Below are positions 1 to 7,566 of a DNA stretch of 26,168 bases, piece after piece. Positions within the stretch are counted from its first letter, which is position 1, and each line of letters begins with the position of its first letter. Origin of the DNA: CAYHKY01 sp964357355 (lineage in GTDB: Bacteria; Patescibacteriota; Microgenomatia; UBA10105); NCBI GenBank assembly GCA_964357355.1, contig CAYHKY010000009.1:1-26168 (forward strand), in the 5' to 3' direction. The translations under genes were made by a program, and so were the position numbers. A model generated the notes under the pieces. It searched no databases and was not told where the DNA came from. It was given only the letters and a program-made list of their open reading frames with translations.

Positions 1-49
1 AATATCTTCTTAAAAAACAAAACTCAATTGGGGTACGTAATTGGCGAAG

Positions 50-1303
50 TCAGGAGTGGGCCTCAATGGCGTCCCTCTTTCGATGGAAAATTGGTCTGGC
101 TTTAAGATCAGACTTAGCCATTCTGAAACTGGCTTCCACTTCAAATAATTGGTGATACGCAGTAATAATTTCTTCCGGGGGTAAATTTAAATTGGTGACA
201 TAGCCTTTGATACCAGCTAGTGCATAGGCCTTGTCAATAAGATGCTGGTTTAAAATTTTTCGTTCGCTTGTGAGAGAAACAAATCTATTTCTCTTTACCG
301 GGGTAATCCCGTTAACCATTCTTTTGGCTTTAGTCACTTGTAACTCAATATTTTTGATGTCCAGTTTGGCTCGTTTTTCCCGGTATTGATAAATAACTCT
401 GTAATCACCTTTTTTTGTGTCAATTATTTGATTGTCAATTAAGGATCCTTGTTTTTGAAACTGGGCAATGTCATAAGGAATTTTGGTTAGGCGGGAGCCA
501 ACCACAAAATGGTAACCGTTAACCACCAGGGTTTCCAAATTTGTTTGACTTAGCATGGCAGCATCCGCCACCACGGTAACTTTTTCCAAATGGTGTTCTT
601 TTTGAAAAACTTCAAGGACCGGTAAAATAGTTTTTGTTTCCGCGGTGTTTCCCTCAAAACTCTGAAGTCCTAAGGGGAACCCTGACTGGTCAACTAAAAG
701 GCCAATGACAATTTGGGGTTCTAACCTGCGTTCCTTCGATAGTCCTGGTTTACGGTAGTCATCTTCTTCCTGGACTTCAAAATATAATGTGGTGACGTCG
801 TATAAAACCAAATTGAGATCTTGACTGACTACATGGTCAAAACAAAACTGGCTAATAATCTTCCGGTAGTTTTTCTCGACAACTCTTTGCAAACAACGAT
901 ATAATTGATTCCTATCGATATTGTTAATCCCCAAATCAGTTAATACCCTCAGGCTATCAATTTTGGAAGTTGGTTCCACAATTCTGGCGAAACAAAGATT
1001 AGCAAAATCAGAATCGTCAAGTTTGGAAAATCCTAATTGCTGGTATTGTCCATTTAAGAGTTGAAATAGGAGATGGGAATAAGATTGTTTTAATTTAATT
1101 TGTAGTCTTGTGTTTTGGTCGGGAAATAAATCCTGCTGGTCTCCTTGCAGCCGTTTTTTAGCGAGAGAAAATAAAAGTTGTAATTCATCAGAATTGTGGG
1201 CGCTGCCCACATGTTCCAGTTTTACCAACTGACCGGCAACTTTATGGATAATCTGCACGGCAGTTGCCCCGCTTTTGGTTTTAACTTTACGGATATATGC
1301 CAC
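50..1303 (-). CDS. IS1634-like DDE transposase, C-terminally truncated
   Basis: This 417-residue protein looks like a transposase of the IS1634 group (IS4-related DDE enzymes), which cuts and joins the ends of its own element. The N-terminus (AYIRKVKTKSGATAVQI) is typical of that group. The catalytic acidic residues are visible in order: D in LVLYDVTTLYFE, D in VTVVADAAML, and E in LFEVEASFRMAKSDLK. It starts at GTG (minus strand, 1303) with no Shine-Dalgarno sequence. Family members usually continue well past the IEAH motif, but here a stop follows at once (IEAHS-stop), so about 70-100 C-terminal residues appear to be missing; frameshift or truncation is likely. The terminal inverted repeats could not be placed, and the left end lies outside the window. 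The family call is from recalled motifs. The right end abuts a gyrA fragment, so the element probably inserted into or beside gyrA. Confidence 0.8.
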   Translation of the reverse strand: MAYIRKVKTKSGATAVQIIHKVAGQLVKLEHVGSAHNSDELQLLFSLAKKRLQGDQQDLFPDQNTRLQIKLKQSYSHLLFQLLNGQYQQLGFSKLDDSDFANLCFARIVEPTSKIDSLRVLTDLGINNIDRNQLYRCLQRVVEKNYRKIISQFCFDHVVSQDLNLVLYDVTTLYFEVQEEDDYRKPGLSKERRLEPQIVIGLLVDQSGFPLGLQSFEGNTAETKTILPVLEVFQKEHHLEKVTVVADAAMLSQTNLETLVVNGYHFVVGSRLTKIPYDIAQFQKQGSLIDNQIIDTKKGDYRVIYQYREKRAKLDIKNIELQVTKAKRMVNGITPVKRNRFVSLTSERKILNQHLIDKAYALAGIKGYVTNLNLPPEEIITAYHQLFEVEASFRMAKSDLKARPIFHRKRDAIEAHS

Positions 1304-1366
1304 AAGGATATTTTAACTCAAGTGTGCCTGTTAGTGACCTAAAAATAACAAAAACGAAGCTAACTT

Positions 1367-1546
1367 ATGGAGAAAAATTGGTTTTTGAGAAACTCAGGTG
1401 AAGGAGTAATTCTTACCTCAAATAAAGGCCAGGTTGTGAAATTACCTATTTCCTCAGTCCCCAAACTCTCCCGGGCTACTCAGGGAGTCATCTTGATGCG
1501 TTTCACCGATCGAACTGACACTGTGGCTGCCGCAACATGTGTCTAA
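1367..1546 (+). pseudogene. gyrA: 3' stub of gyrA (DNA gyrase subunit A, last C-terminal blade)
   Basis: A short open frame encodes about 59 residues ending in a pattern typical of the GyrA/ParC C-terminal beta-pinwheel: GEGVILTSNKGQVVKLP, then SRATQGVILMRF and DTVAAATCV before the TAA. In intact gyrases this blade wraps DNA around the enzyme. The homologous part begins near 1385. An in-frame ATG happens to lie at 1367, and the frame is closed by a stop at 1361. Everything upstream is the non-coding flank of the IS1634-like transposase. I read this as the tail of gyrA cut off by the insertion sequence; the rest of the gene is not in the window. Whether gyrase is functional without this tail, or a full copy exists elsewhere, cannot be seen here. 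Confidence 0.75.
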
Positions 1547-1983
1547 AAAATATTCCTGCCTCAATAACTAAATTTATGTCCTTCAGGGAAATTGAGCCAA
1601 TTTTAGCAATAGGCCATAGTAGAGGCAAACAACCAGATGCAGCAGATCTAAATGACTTAATAGACAGTCCGGGTTATACACTCCTCATTCTTACACGTGA
1701 AGAAATTGATGAAATATATACAACACTAATTCTTCCTGATACAGTACTTGACACATTTACCATAGGAAATCTGCAACAAACTCATGCTAGATTAATAACT
1801 GGAAATTGTAAACCCGACGCGTGGAATTTATTTAGAATGACCGTAGTGATGGCCGCCGTTGGAACAGAAGGAAAATATCGCTGCGCAAATCTATTAAATA
1901 CTTTTGCTCCCAATGAAAATGGTTATGCAGGAGAAGAAATGGATGAGTTCTATTTTTCAGTAAAATTCGACAAATCTAAGTAA
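1537..1983 (+). CDS. Hypothetical protein, 148 aa
   Basis: I do not recognise this protein. It is 148 residues from the ATG at 1537, which overlaps the end of the gyrA stub by 10 nt, or 135 residues from the ATG at 1576 (start MSFREIEPILAIGHSRG), which may be the true start. It has no signal peptide or membrane segment and no obvious catalytic motif. It is acidic, with acidic residues frequent in the middle (ILTREEIDEIYTTL) and near the end (YAGEEMDEFYF). Codon use and AT content resemble the neighbours. It is followed by the folD promoter, so it is probably the last gene of the former gyrA transcription unit. A cytosolic role is inferred only from the lack of hydrophobic segments. Confidence 0.6.
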   Translation: MCLKNIPASITKFMSFREIEPILAIGHSRGKQPDAADLNDLIDSPGYTLLILTREEIDEIYTTLILPDTVLDTFTIGNLQQTHARLITGNCKPDAWNLFRMTVVMAAVGTEGKYRCANLLNTFAPNENGYAGEEMDEFYFSVKFDKSK

Positions 1984-2013
1984 TTTATCTTCTATCCAAC
2001 CTATTTTGTTTGT

Positions 2014-2019
2014 TATAAT
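2014..2019 (+). promoter_or_regulatory. -10 box of folD, implying a leaderless mRNA
   Basis: A perfect TATAAT ends 6 nt before the folD ATG at 2026. With normal -10 to +1 spacing, transcription would begin at or within a base or two of the start codon. No good -35 hexamer is seen at 16-18 bp. Confidence 0.6.
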
Positions 2020-2025
2020 CAAACT

Positions 2026-2868
2026 ATGATAATAGATGGCCGGGAAATTGCACATGACATATTAAATATCCTTGCCGGAAAAGTATTAGAATTAAAAGTT
2101 TTGGGAATCAATCCGCATTTGGTCGTAATTTTATTTGGCAATGACCCAGGATCACTTTCGTTTATCAAACAAAAGCAAAAAGCTGCAAATAAGATTGGGG
2201 CAAAATTAACTTTCGTCCATGAACCGCTCGTATCTTCGCAGGAAGTGGCTGAAAAAATTGTGAAGCAGTATGCCCAATACAAGGATGTTCATGGATTGAT
2301 AGTGCAACGACCTATTCCTCCTCCTTTGAATACTGAAATATTAACCGGATTTAATCTTTTACAAAAAGATGTTGATGGATTCTTACCAAACTCACCTTAC
2401 CAACCACCAGTGGGACTGGCAATAATCAAAATTTTAGGGAAAATTCATTCATTTTTAAATCTCTCAGAGGAATTAAATCACTGGTTAAAAAGCAAAAATA
2501 TTCTCCTCATCGGCAGGGGAGCAACAGGAGGGAAACCCATAGGGGACACGCTGCATAAATATGGTATTACATTCACTCAAATACATAGTCAAACTAAAAA
2601 TAGTGAAGCGTTATTTCAAAATGCAGACATCATTATTTCTGCGACCGGTAAATCTGACCTAATTCCCACGGAACTCCTAAAAAAAGGAGTTGTTCTTATT
2701 GGTATAGGCGTGCATAATGAAGTGGGGAAATTAATTGGGGATTATGACGAAAACACTATTTCCTCAATCGCCAGTTTCTACACACCAACACCAGGAGGTA
2801 CTGGGCCTGTCAACGTCGCCTGCCTCATGGACAACTTCATCCGGGCTTGCCAAATTCAACTCACTTAG
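2026..2868 (+). CDS. folD: Bifunctional methylenetetrahydrofolate dehydrogenase/cyclohydrolase FolD
   Basis: FolD interconverts 5,10-methylene-, methenyl- and 10-formyl-tetrahydrofolate in the cytosol, feeding purine and formyl-Met synthesis. The protein is 280 residues, the usual length. The N-terminal catalytic domain has the lysine motif SLSFIKQKQKAA (K50), the loop VQRPIPPPL (residues 93-101) and KDVDGF (114-119). The C-terminal Rossmann domain has GRGATGGKPIG for cofactor binding and ends with the signature TPTPGGTGPVNVACLM. Two deviations are visible: the tyrosine usually four residues before the catalytic lysine is Phe46, and the common VQLPLP reads VQRPIP. The start is fixed by the TATAAT six bases upstream and by the family N-terminus. 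It is followed after 31 nt by a membrane glycosyltransferase on the same strand. Confidence 0.95.
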   Translation: MIIDGREIAHDILNILAGKVLELKVLGINPHLVVILFGNDPGSLSFIKQKQKAANKIGAKLTFVHEPLVSSQEVAEKIVKQYAQYKDVHGLIVQRPIPPPLNTEILTGFNLLQKDVDGFLPNSPYQPPVGLAIIKILGKIHSFLNLSEELNHWLKSKNILLIGRGATGGKPIGDTLHKYGITFTQIHSQTKNSEALFQNADIIISATGKSDLIPTELLKKGVVLIGIGVHNEVGKLIGDYDENTISSIASFYTPTPGGTGPVNVACLMDNFIRACQIQLT

Positions 2869-2899
2869 ATTTATCCTCATTAAATTATTTAATTAATTT

Positions 2900-4357
2900 A
2901 TGCGAGTTCTATTCCGCTCAAATTTTTTGTATATTTTTTTCATCTTATTTGGAATAGGAATTCACACAATAACCGCATTTTACCAACCGCTAGCCATTGA
3001 TGAAATTGCCAGCTTATTTTTCTCACAGACTTATACATATGGAGAATTATTGCTTAAGGGAGGACCTGAAGTCATTCATCCACCACTCTATTATGTATTG
3101 GTAAAAATACTTTATTCTCTTTTTCAAAGTGTGGTTATTTTACGCGGATTCCAAGTCTTTCTGTTTATTTTCATGCTCTATTTATTATTTCGCATCGGGA
3201 CTGAAATAGCTCTCACCAAACCGCAAATTTATTTCCTACTTACCAGCTGGTCACTATCCCCTTATATTCTGCGGATTACATATTGGTTACGCATGTATAC
3301 ACTTGCTATTACGCTCCAACTGATTGTTATCTATCTGACACTTCAATATTTGAAACAGTCACAAATGAAACTCCTATTATGGATATTAATAGTTGAATTT
3401 CTGGCGTTTTTTACCGTTTATGGATCTGTACTTTTTATCGCCAGCCAAACTGTAATTGCGTTCTATGTATATTTCAACCAACGGAAATACCTTATGTTTT
3501 TTCTAAGTCACGCGGTCATGCTTTTTAGCTCACTTATGTCAATTCTTATCATCCTAATGATGAGTTCTGATGAGTTAACACATCATTTAAATTGGGTAGA
3601 ACATCCAAATTTTGGAAATATTAGTAGAACACTTCTTAATCTAGGTGGTTTTGGAGATTACACCACTCAAGGATTTAATACACTTACTCAAAATCCAATA
3701 TTGTATGGAAGTTTGTTTGTGGTTTTGGTTGTACTTTTAATAGTCGCGTTTCGGTGCATGAAAACTCAAGTGTTTCATAAAACTTTACAAATAAAATATC
3801 TTCTAGCTCAAACCGGAATATTATTTTTAACTTTTTTAGCCGTGTCGGCGTTTTCTGCCGTATATCCGACCAGCTTATTTCACGAAAGACAACTGTTTTC
3901 ATTTGCAGTTTCATTACACATCGGAATTCCCATAATTATTTTTATAGTTAACCAACGATATCCAACTATCGGCGCTATAAGCATGGCTGCTTTGACTATT
4001 TTATATACAATGCAGTTAATTCCATTAATACCTCCAAAAATAATCTATCCTGACAATATTATCAGGTTAGATATAAATTCTGCTCCTAATCCTAAATATG
4101 GCATTTATCCTGACCTTGTATTGTCATACCACCAATGCAAAGCGGTAAGTTTTAACGATATTGTTTCTAAATGTAAAACTCAAGGAATCACGATGGTCAA
4201 AGATCTATCAGAAGTGGCATCTTACATCGGAAAGGAACAACCGTTTAGCTTGCTCATTAGCGATGCATACAGAGGAATATTTGGGGAAAAATACCTAGCG
4301 CGTTTTTGTAAACCACATCCAAGTGTGTCTACATTGTGGAATTGTATCGCAGCTTAA
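2900..4357 (+). CDS. GT-C type membrane glycosyltransferase (PMT/ArnT-like)
   Basis: This 485-residue protein has about ten hydrophobic segments and the features of a GT-C glycosyltransferase of the dolichyl-phosphate-mannose/ArnT type, which moves a sugar from a lipid-phosphate donor on the outer face of the membrane. Residues 33-36 read IDEI, the acidic pair in the first extracytoplasmic loop, and residues 60-65 read HPPLYY, the motif common to GT39/GT83-like enzymes. The last 100 residues form a soluble-looking tail with three cysteines near its centre and end. It starts 31 nt after folD with no clear ribosome binding site and probably shares the folD transcript. Acceptor and donor are unknown; in CPR such enzymes are plausible decorators of surface glycans or proteins. 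The family call is fairly safe, the substrate is not. Confidence 0.75.
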   Translation: MRVLFRSNFLYIFFILFGIGIHTITAFYQPLAIDEIASLFFSQTYTYGELLLKGGPEVIHPPLYYVLVKILYSLFQSVVILRGFQVFLFIFMLYLLFRIGTEIALTKPQIYFLLTSWSLSPYILRITYWLRMYTLAITLQLIVIYLTLQYLKQSQMKLLLWILIVEFLAFFTVYGSVLFIASQTVIAFYVYFNQRKYLMFFLSHAVMLFSSLMSILIILMMSSDELTHHLNWVEHPNFGNISRTLLNLGGFGDYTTQGFNTLTQNPILYGSLFVVLVVLLIVAFRCMKTQVFHKTLQIKYLLAQTGILFLTFLAVSAFSAVYPTSLFHERQLFSFAVSLHIGIPIIIFIVNQRYPTIGAISMAALTILYTMQLIPLIPPKIIYPDNIIRLDINSAPNPKYGIYPDLVLSYHQCKAVSFNDIVSKCKTQGITMVKDLSEVASYIGKEQPFSLLISDAYRGIFGEKYLARFCKPHPSVSTLWNCIAA

Positions 4358-4406
4358 AATTAAACTGATCATCTTCGTTCAACCGCAACATGGAATCGAG
4401 AATTAT

Positions 4407-4443
4407 TGATATTTGAAACCTCTTACAGATATCATATTTTTTT
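4407..4443 (+). terminator. Probable intrinsic terminator after the glycosyltransferase
   Basis: TGATATTTG (4407-4415) pairs with CAGATATCA (4426-4434), with one G-U pair, nine consecutive pairs in all. A T-rich run TATTTTTTTA follows on the plus strand. It overlaps the last codons of the convergent recombinase gene. The arms also have 11-6-11 spacing like a Xer site, but the U-run and G-U pair favour a terminator. Confidence 0.5.
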
Positions 4444-5343
4444 AATCTTGGTTCTGCCATTATTTTTTGAATACATTTGAGTTGTTGAAACGTTTTTGTG
4501 TCCTAATATTTCCTGCGCAGCTTCAAGTTTTGTACCGGATGCAAGTAAATGCTTGGCAAAAGAGTGGCGCAATCCTTGAGGAGTAATTTTCACCAGCAGA
4601 TGGGCTTTTTTGACATATTTTTCAACAATCCGCTGAATACTTCTGGTAGTTAACCTGAGACCTTCTTCTCCTTGTCCTTTTAGAACCTTTTTCCCTGAGT
4701 ACCTGACAAAAAGAGGTTGATACTTATCCTGTCTGTATGAAATATATTCTGACAACCATTTCCCGGCAGTTTCCGTAATATAAACAGTTCTCACCCTCCC
4801 GCCTTTACCCGCCGTACTAATTTCATTCTTTTTGAGATTGATCTGTTGCCGATTCAACCCTACCAATTCTGCTACTCTTAAACCTGTGGAAAACAGGAGT
4901 TCCAGTATTGCTCGATCCCGTAAACCAAACACAGTGTTCAAATCCGGTTGCTCAAAAAGCTCGGTCAATTGTGAAGCGTTCAAGGTCTTAAAAGCTTCAG
5001 ATTTTGTCGGTGTTAACTGAATGTCACTGGCACTAAAGGCTTTGATATGATGAATGGCTAAGTAACGTAACCAGGTTCTAAGAGCAATTAGATGATAATT
5101 TTGGGTAATATGCTTGAGCGGAATTCCGTGTTCATCAATAATTTGGCTTAAAAATAATTTATACTGTTTGATAATTTGCAAGTTAATTTCTGCCGGATTT
5201 TCAATCTTAGGAGTAATTTGTGCCAACCAAGACAAAAACCGCTCCAAATAGTGCCGGTAATTGCGCACTGTTAACGGAGAAACTTTGCGCACCCGCATGA
5301 GGTGAGTCAAAAAATCATCGACTAATTTATTCATTTTCTGCAT
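4432..5343 (-). CDS. Xer-like tyrosine recombinase 1 (atypical QxxR motif)
   Basis: A 303-residue tyrosine recombinase of the XerC/XerD type, which resolves chromosome dimers or integrates mobile DNA through a 3'-phosphotyrosine intermediate. The N-terminal SAM-like core-binding domain spans about residues 1-105 and the catalytic domain about 120-300. Catalytic residues visible are R156 (STGLRVAEL), K180 (GKGGRVR), R259 (QGLRHSFA), H282 (LGHKNVSTTQMYS) and the nucleophile Y291. The first histidine of the usual HxxR is replaced by Gln256. ATG 5343 is taken; an in-frame ATG three codons later (5334) is possible. It is transcribed divergently from the TIM-barrel gene, with overlapping -35 elements. 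A second, complete Xer-like gene lies 1.1 kb away, so the two could act as a XerC/XerD-like pair, but which is which cannot be told. Confidence 0.9.
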   Translation of the reverse strand: MQKMNKLVDDFLTHLMRVRKVSPLTVRNYRHYLERFLSWLAQITPKIENPAEINLQIIKQYKLFLSQIIDEHGIPLKHITQNYHLIALRTWLRYLAIHHIKAFSASDIQLTPTKSEAFKTLNASQLTELFEQPDLNTVFGLRDRAILELLFSTGLRVAELVGLNRQQINLKKNEISTAGKGGRVRTVYITETAGKWLSEYISYRQDKYQPLFVRYSGKKVLKGQGEEGLRLTTRSIQRIVEKYVKKAHLLVKITPQGLRHSFAKHLLASGTKLEAAQEILGHKNVSTTQMYSKNNGRTKIKKI

Positions 5344-5370
5344 AAGAGTGGGGGAGCCCTAATACCATCA

Positions 5371-5422
5371 ATTGTGCGACATGTTGTGAAAATTGTCAAT
5401 CTTTTCCGGATTCAGTTAAAAT
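5371..5422. promoter_or_regulatory. Divergent promoters of xer-like gene 1 and the TIM-barrel gene
   Basis: Plus strand: TTGTCA (5393-5398), 18-bp spacer, TAAAAT (5417-5422), then 8 nt to the ATG at 5431, so the TIM-barrel mRNA is likely leaderless. Minus strand: TTGACA (5399-5394), 17-bp spacer, CACAAT (5376-5371), with the recombinase start about 28 nt further on. The two -35 boxes overlap almost completely, so the two polymerases should compete. Confidence 0.6.
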
Positions 5423-5430
5423 ACGGAGGA

Positions 5431-6348
5431 ATGAAAATAGGAATCAAAGTCGGCCTGAAAAGCAATTGGAAAACTGACCTTGAAGCAACTAAACCTGATT
5501 TTTGCGAAATTTGGTTTGACAGCCGCCGAATAAATGACTATTCAGAATTGTTTGGCTTTCTCAAGCAGCAGAAAATTCCGGCGGGTCTACATTTTTGGGG
5601 AGCATCACCAAACGGTACACTTGCAAATTTAGCTTATCCGGACAGCGAAATTCTTACTATTTCACGCAATCTTTTGCGCCAAACTATTGATGCCGCAGCA
5701 AGAACTCAAGCCGTATATGTCAATTTCCATCCTTGTGGAAAAATTTTAAGCCGAGTTGATTTTGAAAAAGAAAAATTTACACCATTTACAAAACTTTTAC
5801 CAACTTCAGAATCGCTTATTATCCTTGAGGAATCACTATCGTTTGCCTCCCAATATGCTAATTCCTTAGGCGTCATGCTGACGGTTGAGTCAACCCCAAA
5901 ATTAGCAGCCGGATCGCCATGGACGGGAAAAAATGGCCGCATGCAACCGACAACAATCGGTGAGTTCGCAGTTTCAGAAATTGAACCACTACTGAAAAAG
6001 CTCAAACTGTTTTTCGCAAATGATTTTGGCCATACTTGCAGCAATATAATTAGTACCGATAGACAAGAAGTTAAGGAATTTTTGTTTAATATTGCGCGAC
6101 GTCTGGCACACATCACTAAACTCCTACATGTTAGTTACATCGTACCGCCATACAATGGCACTGATTATCATGGATGTTTGTATTATGATGAGTTAAAATC
6201 CCCAACTGCTATTCCTAATTATGATGAAATGAAACAATTACTGAAACTCTTTGTCCAAAGGGATGATGTTATGGCTCTTGTGGAACCGGAGAAAGACCAT
6301 ATCGGAAACTTTCAAGCATTGATAAATCTGGTTAAAGAAATTGATTAA
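5431..6348 (+). CDS. Xylose-isomerase-like TIM-barrel protein (AP endonuclease family 2 fold)
   Basis: This protein of 305 residues resembles the xylose-isomerase-like/AP-endonuclease-2 TIM-barrel superfamily, whose members bind divalent metals and act as sugar isomerases, epimerases or DNA-repair nucleases. Motifs consistent with barrel-strand metal ligands are VNFHP, LTVEST, FANDFGHT, LLHVSY followed by GTDYHG, and near the end LVEPEKDHIGNFQAL. The start at 5431 (MKIGIKVGLKSN) is chosen because the promoter -10 box ends 8 nt before it; an upstream in-frame start at 5374 would lie inside the promoter. A GGAGGA directly abuts the ATG, too close to work as a ribosome binding site. The substrate cannot be told. 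It sits alone between two recombinase genes; nothing in the sequence ties it to recombination. Confidence 0.7.
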   Translation: MKIGIKVGLKSNWKTDLEATKPDFCEIWFDSRRINDYSELFGFLKQQKIPAGLHFWGASPNGTLANLAYPDSEILTISRNLLRQTIDAAARTQAVYVNFHPCGKILSRVDFEKEKFTPFTKLLPTSESLIILEESLSFASQYANSLGVMLTVESTPKLAAGSPWTGKNGRMQPTTIGEFAVSEIEPLLKKLKLFFANDFGHTCSNIISTDRQEVKEFLFNIARRLAHITKLLHVSYIVPPYNGTDYHGCLYYDELKSPTAIPNYDEMKQLLKLFVQRDDVMALVEPEKDHIGNFQALINLVKEID

Positions 6349-6384
6349 ATTGTACCTAACTACAAGCCTCTGTATGCCCCCAGG

Positions 6385-6408
6385 AAGGCTGAAAAACCGG
6401 TTAGCCTT
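6385..6408. terminator. Hairpin between convergent genes, possible terminator
   Basis: AAGGCT (6385-6390) pairs with AGCCTT (6403-6408) around a 12-nt loop that contains the palindrome AACCGGTT. It lies 37 nt after the TIM-barrel stop and upstream of the convergent recombinase end. No T-run follows on either strand, so termination is only likely from position. Confidence 0.35.
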
Positions 6409-6439
6409 ATACTTAGTCGTCTTACTTAAATCCGATAGC

Positions 6440-7432
6440 TTATTTTTTTTGTAACGGATGGTATTTTCGGTGTGAATCCTGGGCAAATTGATCGGATACA
6501 TGCACATAGCGAGTCGTAGTATCAAGTGACTCATGTCCAAGAAGTATTTGGATCGCTGCGGGGCTGGCACCTTGTTCGGCCAGATACGTAGCAAAACCGT
6601 GCCGCAAAGAATGCGCGCTTGTAGGAACATTGATACGAAGTTTTTGTCGATATATTTTTATCCTTTCCTGTAAATAATTAGTGGAAAGCCGTCGGTTGGC
6701 GCCCATTGTCCCGCGTCCGCGGTATGGAATAAATAACGCGGGAAATATATCGGATCGTGTGCTCAAATACCGGTCTATGACGCTTTTGGCCCTTTCCGTC
6801 AAATATACAAAACGCTCCTTCTTTCCTTTACCCATTATGAAAATTTTTCCGCTCTCATCGATATCATCTTTATCAAGACTTACAAGTTCAGATATACGCA
6901 TTCCAGTCGCAAACAACAATTCCAATATCGCCCTATTGCGTAATCCCAAAATGGGATCTTTTTCAATTCTTTCCGGTGATTCGATCAAACGTACTAAATC
7001 GGATAACTCTGCCACTTGCGGATGGTGACGCTCTTTTTTGACCAATTTCACAGCCTCCGGCGGAAACGGCACATCCTGGTCCATATCAATTAAAAACGTC
7101 AAATAACTTCGGAGACAGGACAACATCCGGTTTATACTATAACTTGAAAGCTTGATTGACGTATTGTGGGCCTCTGCCGTTTGGCGATCTACTGACATCA
7201 AATACGCTTTGTAATAATTGAGAATCTTCTTATCAGCTCCAGAGAACTTGACATGACTTTCTGTAAGAAAACGGGCAAACGTAGCTAAATCACGTTCATA
7301 ATTATATAAGGTTTCCTGAGAATATTGATTTGTTTTGAGACTAAGCAGGTAATCATCAATAAGGGGTAAAACTAGACTTGAATTTGTATTTGCCGTGTCG
7401 GGAGTTGAATTAACCTGATCAGTAGTAATCAT
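6440..7432 (-). CDS. XerC/XerD-like tyrosine recombinase 2
   Basis: A 330-residue tyrosine recombinase with a complete active site: R179 (ATGMRISEL), K202 (GKGKKERFV), H274 and R277 (AHSLRHGFATYL), H300 (LLGHESLDTTTRYVHV) and nucleophile Y309. The N-terminal core-binding domain covers about residues 20-125 after a polar tail of about 20 residues. Such enzymes resolve chromosome dimers at dif with FtsK, or act as integrases. The sequence is closer to housekeeping XerC/D than to phage integrases. Upstream in its own leader lies a 28-bp inverted repeat with the geometry of a Xer core site (7475-7502) and a strong sigma70-type promoter (7504-7533), so the enzyme may act on, or be repressed by binding to, its own promoter region. 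No strong Shine-Dalgarno sequence is seen. Confidence 0.92.
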   Translation of the reverse strand: MITTDQVNSTPDTANTNSSLVLPLIDDYLLSLKTNQYSQETLYNYERDLATFARFLTESHVKFSGADKKILNYYKAYLMSVDRQTAEAHNTSIKLSSYSINRMLSCLRSYLTFLIDMDQDVPFPPEAVKLVKKERHHPQVAELSDLVRLIESPERIEKDPILGLRNRAILELLFATGMRISELVSLDKDDIDESGKIFIMGKGKKERFVYLTERAKSVIDRYLSTRSDIFPALFIPYRGRGTMGANRRLSTNYLQERIKIYRQKLRINVPTSAHSLRHGFATYLAEQGASPAAIQILLGHESLDTTTRYVHVSDQFAQDSHRKYHPLQKK

Positions 7433-7474
7433 ATATATTTACTGCATGTTGTACGACATCGTAATCCCTATATA

Positions 7475-7502
7475 ATCGAGTGTAAGAGATATTATACTCG
7501 AT
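7475..7502. other. Candidate Xer recombination site (dif-like, 11-6-11)
   Basis: Arm ATCGAGTGTAA (7475-7485), centre GAGATA (7486-7491), arm TTATACTCGAT (7492-7502). The arms are inverted repeats matching at 10 of 11 positions. Known dif sites are 28 bp with 11-bp arms and a 6-bp centre, and their right arm begins TTAT, as here. It lies 43 bp upstream of the xer2 start codon. No U-run follows, so it is not a terminator. It could instead be an operator. Confidence 0.5.
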
Positions 7503-7503
7503 A

Positions 7504-7533
7504 AGTATAACGGGTTTTAATGTCTCTTGTCAA
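7504..7533 (-). promoter_or_regulatory. Promoter of xer-like gene 2
   Basis: On the minus strand TTGACA (7533-7528), an 18-bp spacer and TATACT (7509-7504). The -10 box touches the dif-like inverted repeat, so a recombinase bound there should block transcription. The predicted 5' leader is about 65 nt and would contain the repeat. Confidence 0.65.
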
Positions 7534-7566
7534 ATACATACGCATCAAACTTATATGTTTATGCCT

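Noticed and set aside
4407..4434. Second 11-6-11 Xer-like site at the end of recombinase gene 1
   Set aside because: Only 9 of 11 arm positions match, one mismatch becomes a G-U pair in RNA, and a T-run follows, so a terminator explains it better.
5374..5430. Upstream start for the TIM-barrel protein
   Set aside because: This stretch contains the -35 and -10 boxes; the homologous-looking protein begins at MKIGIKVG.
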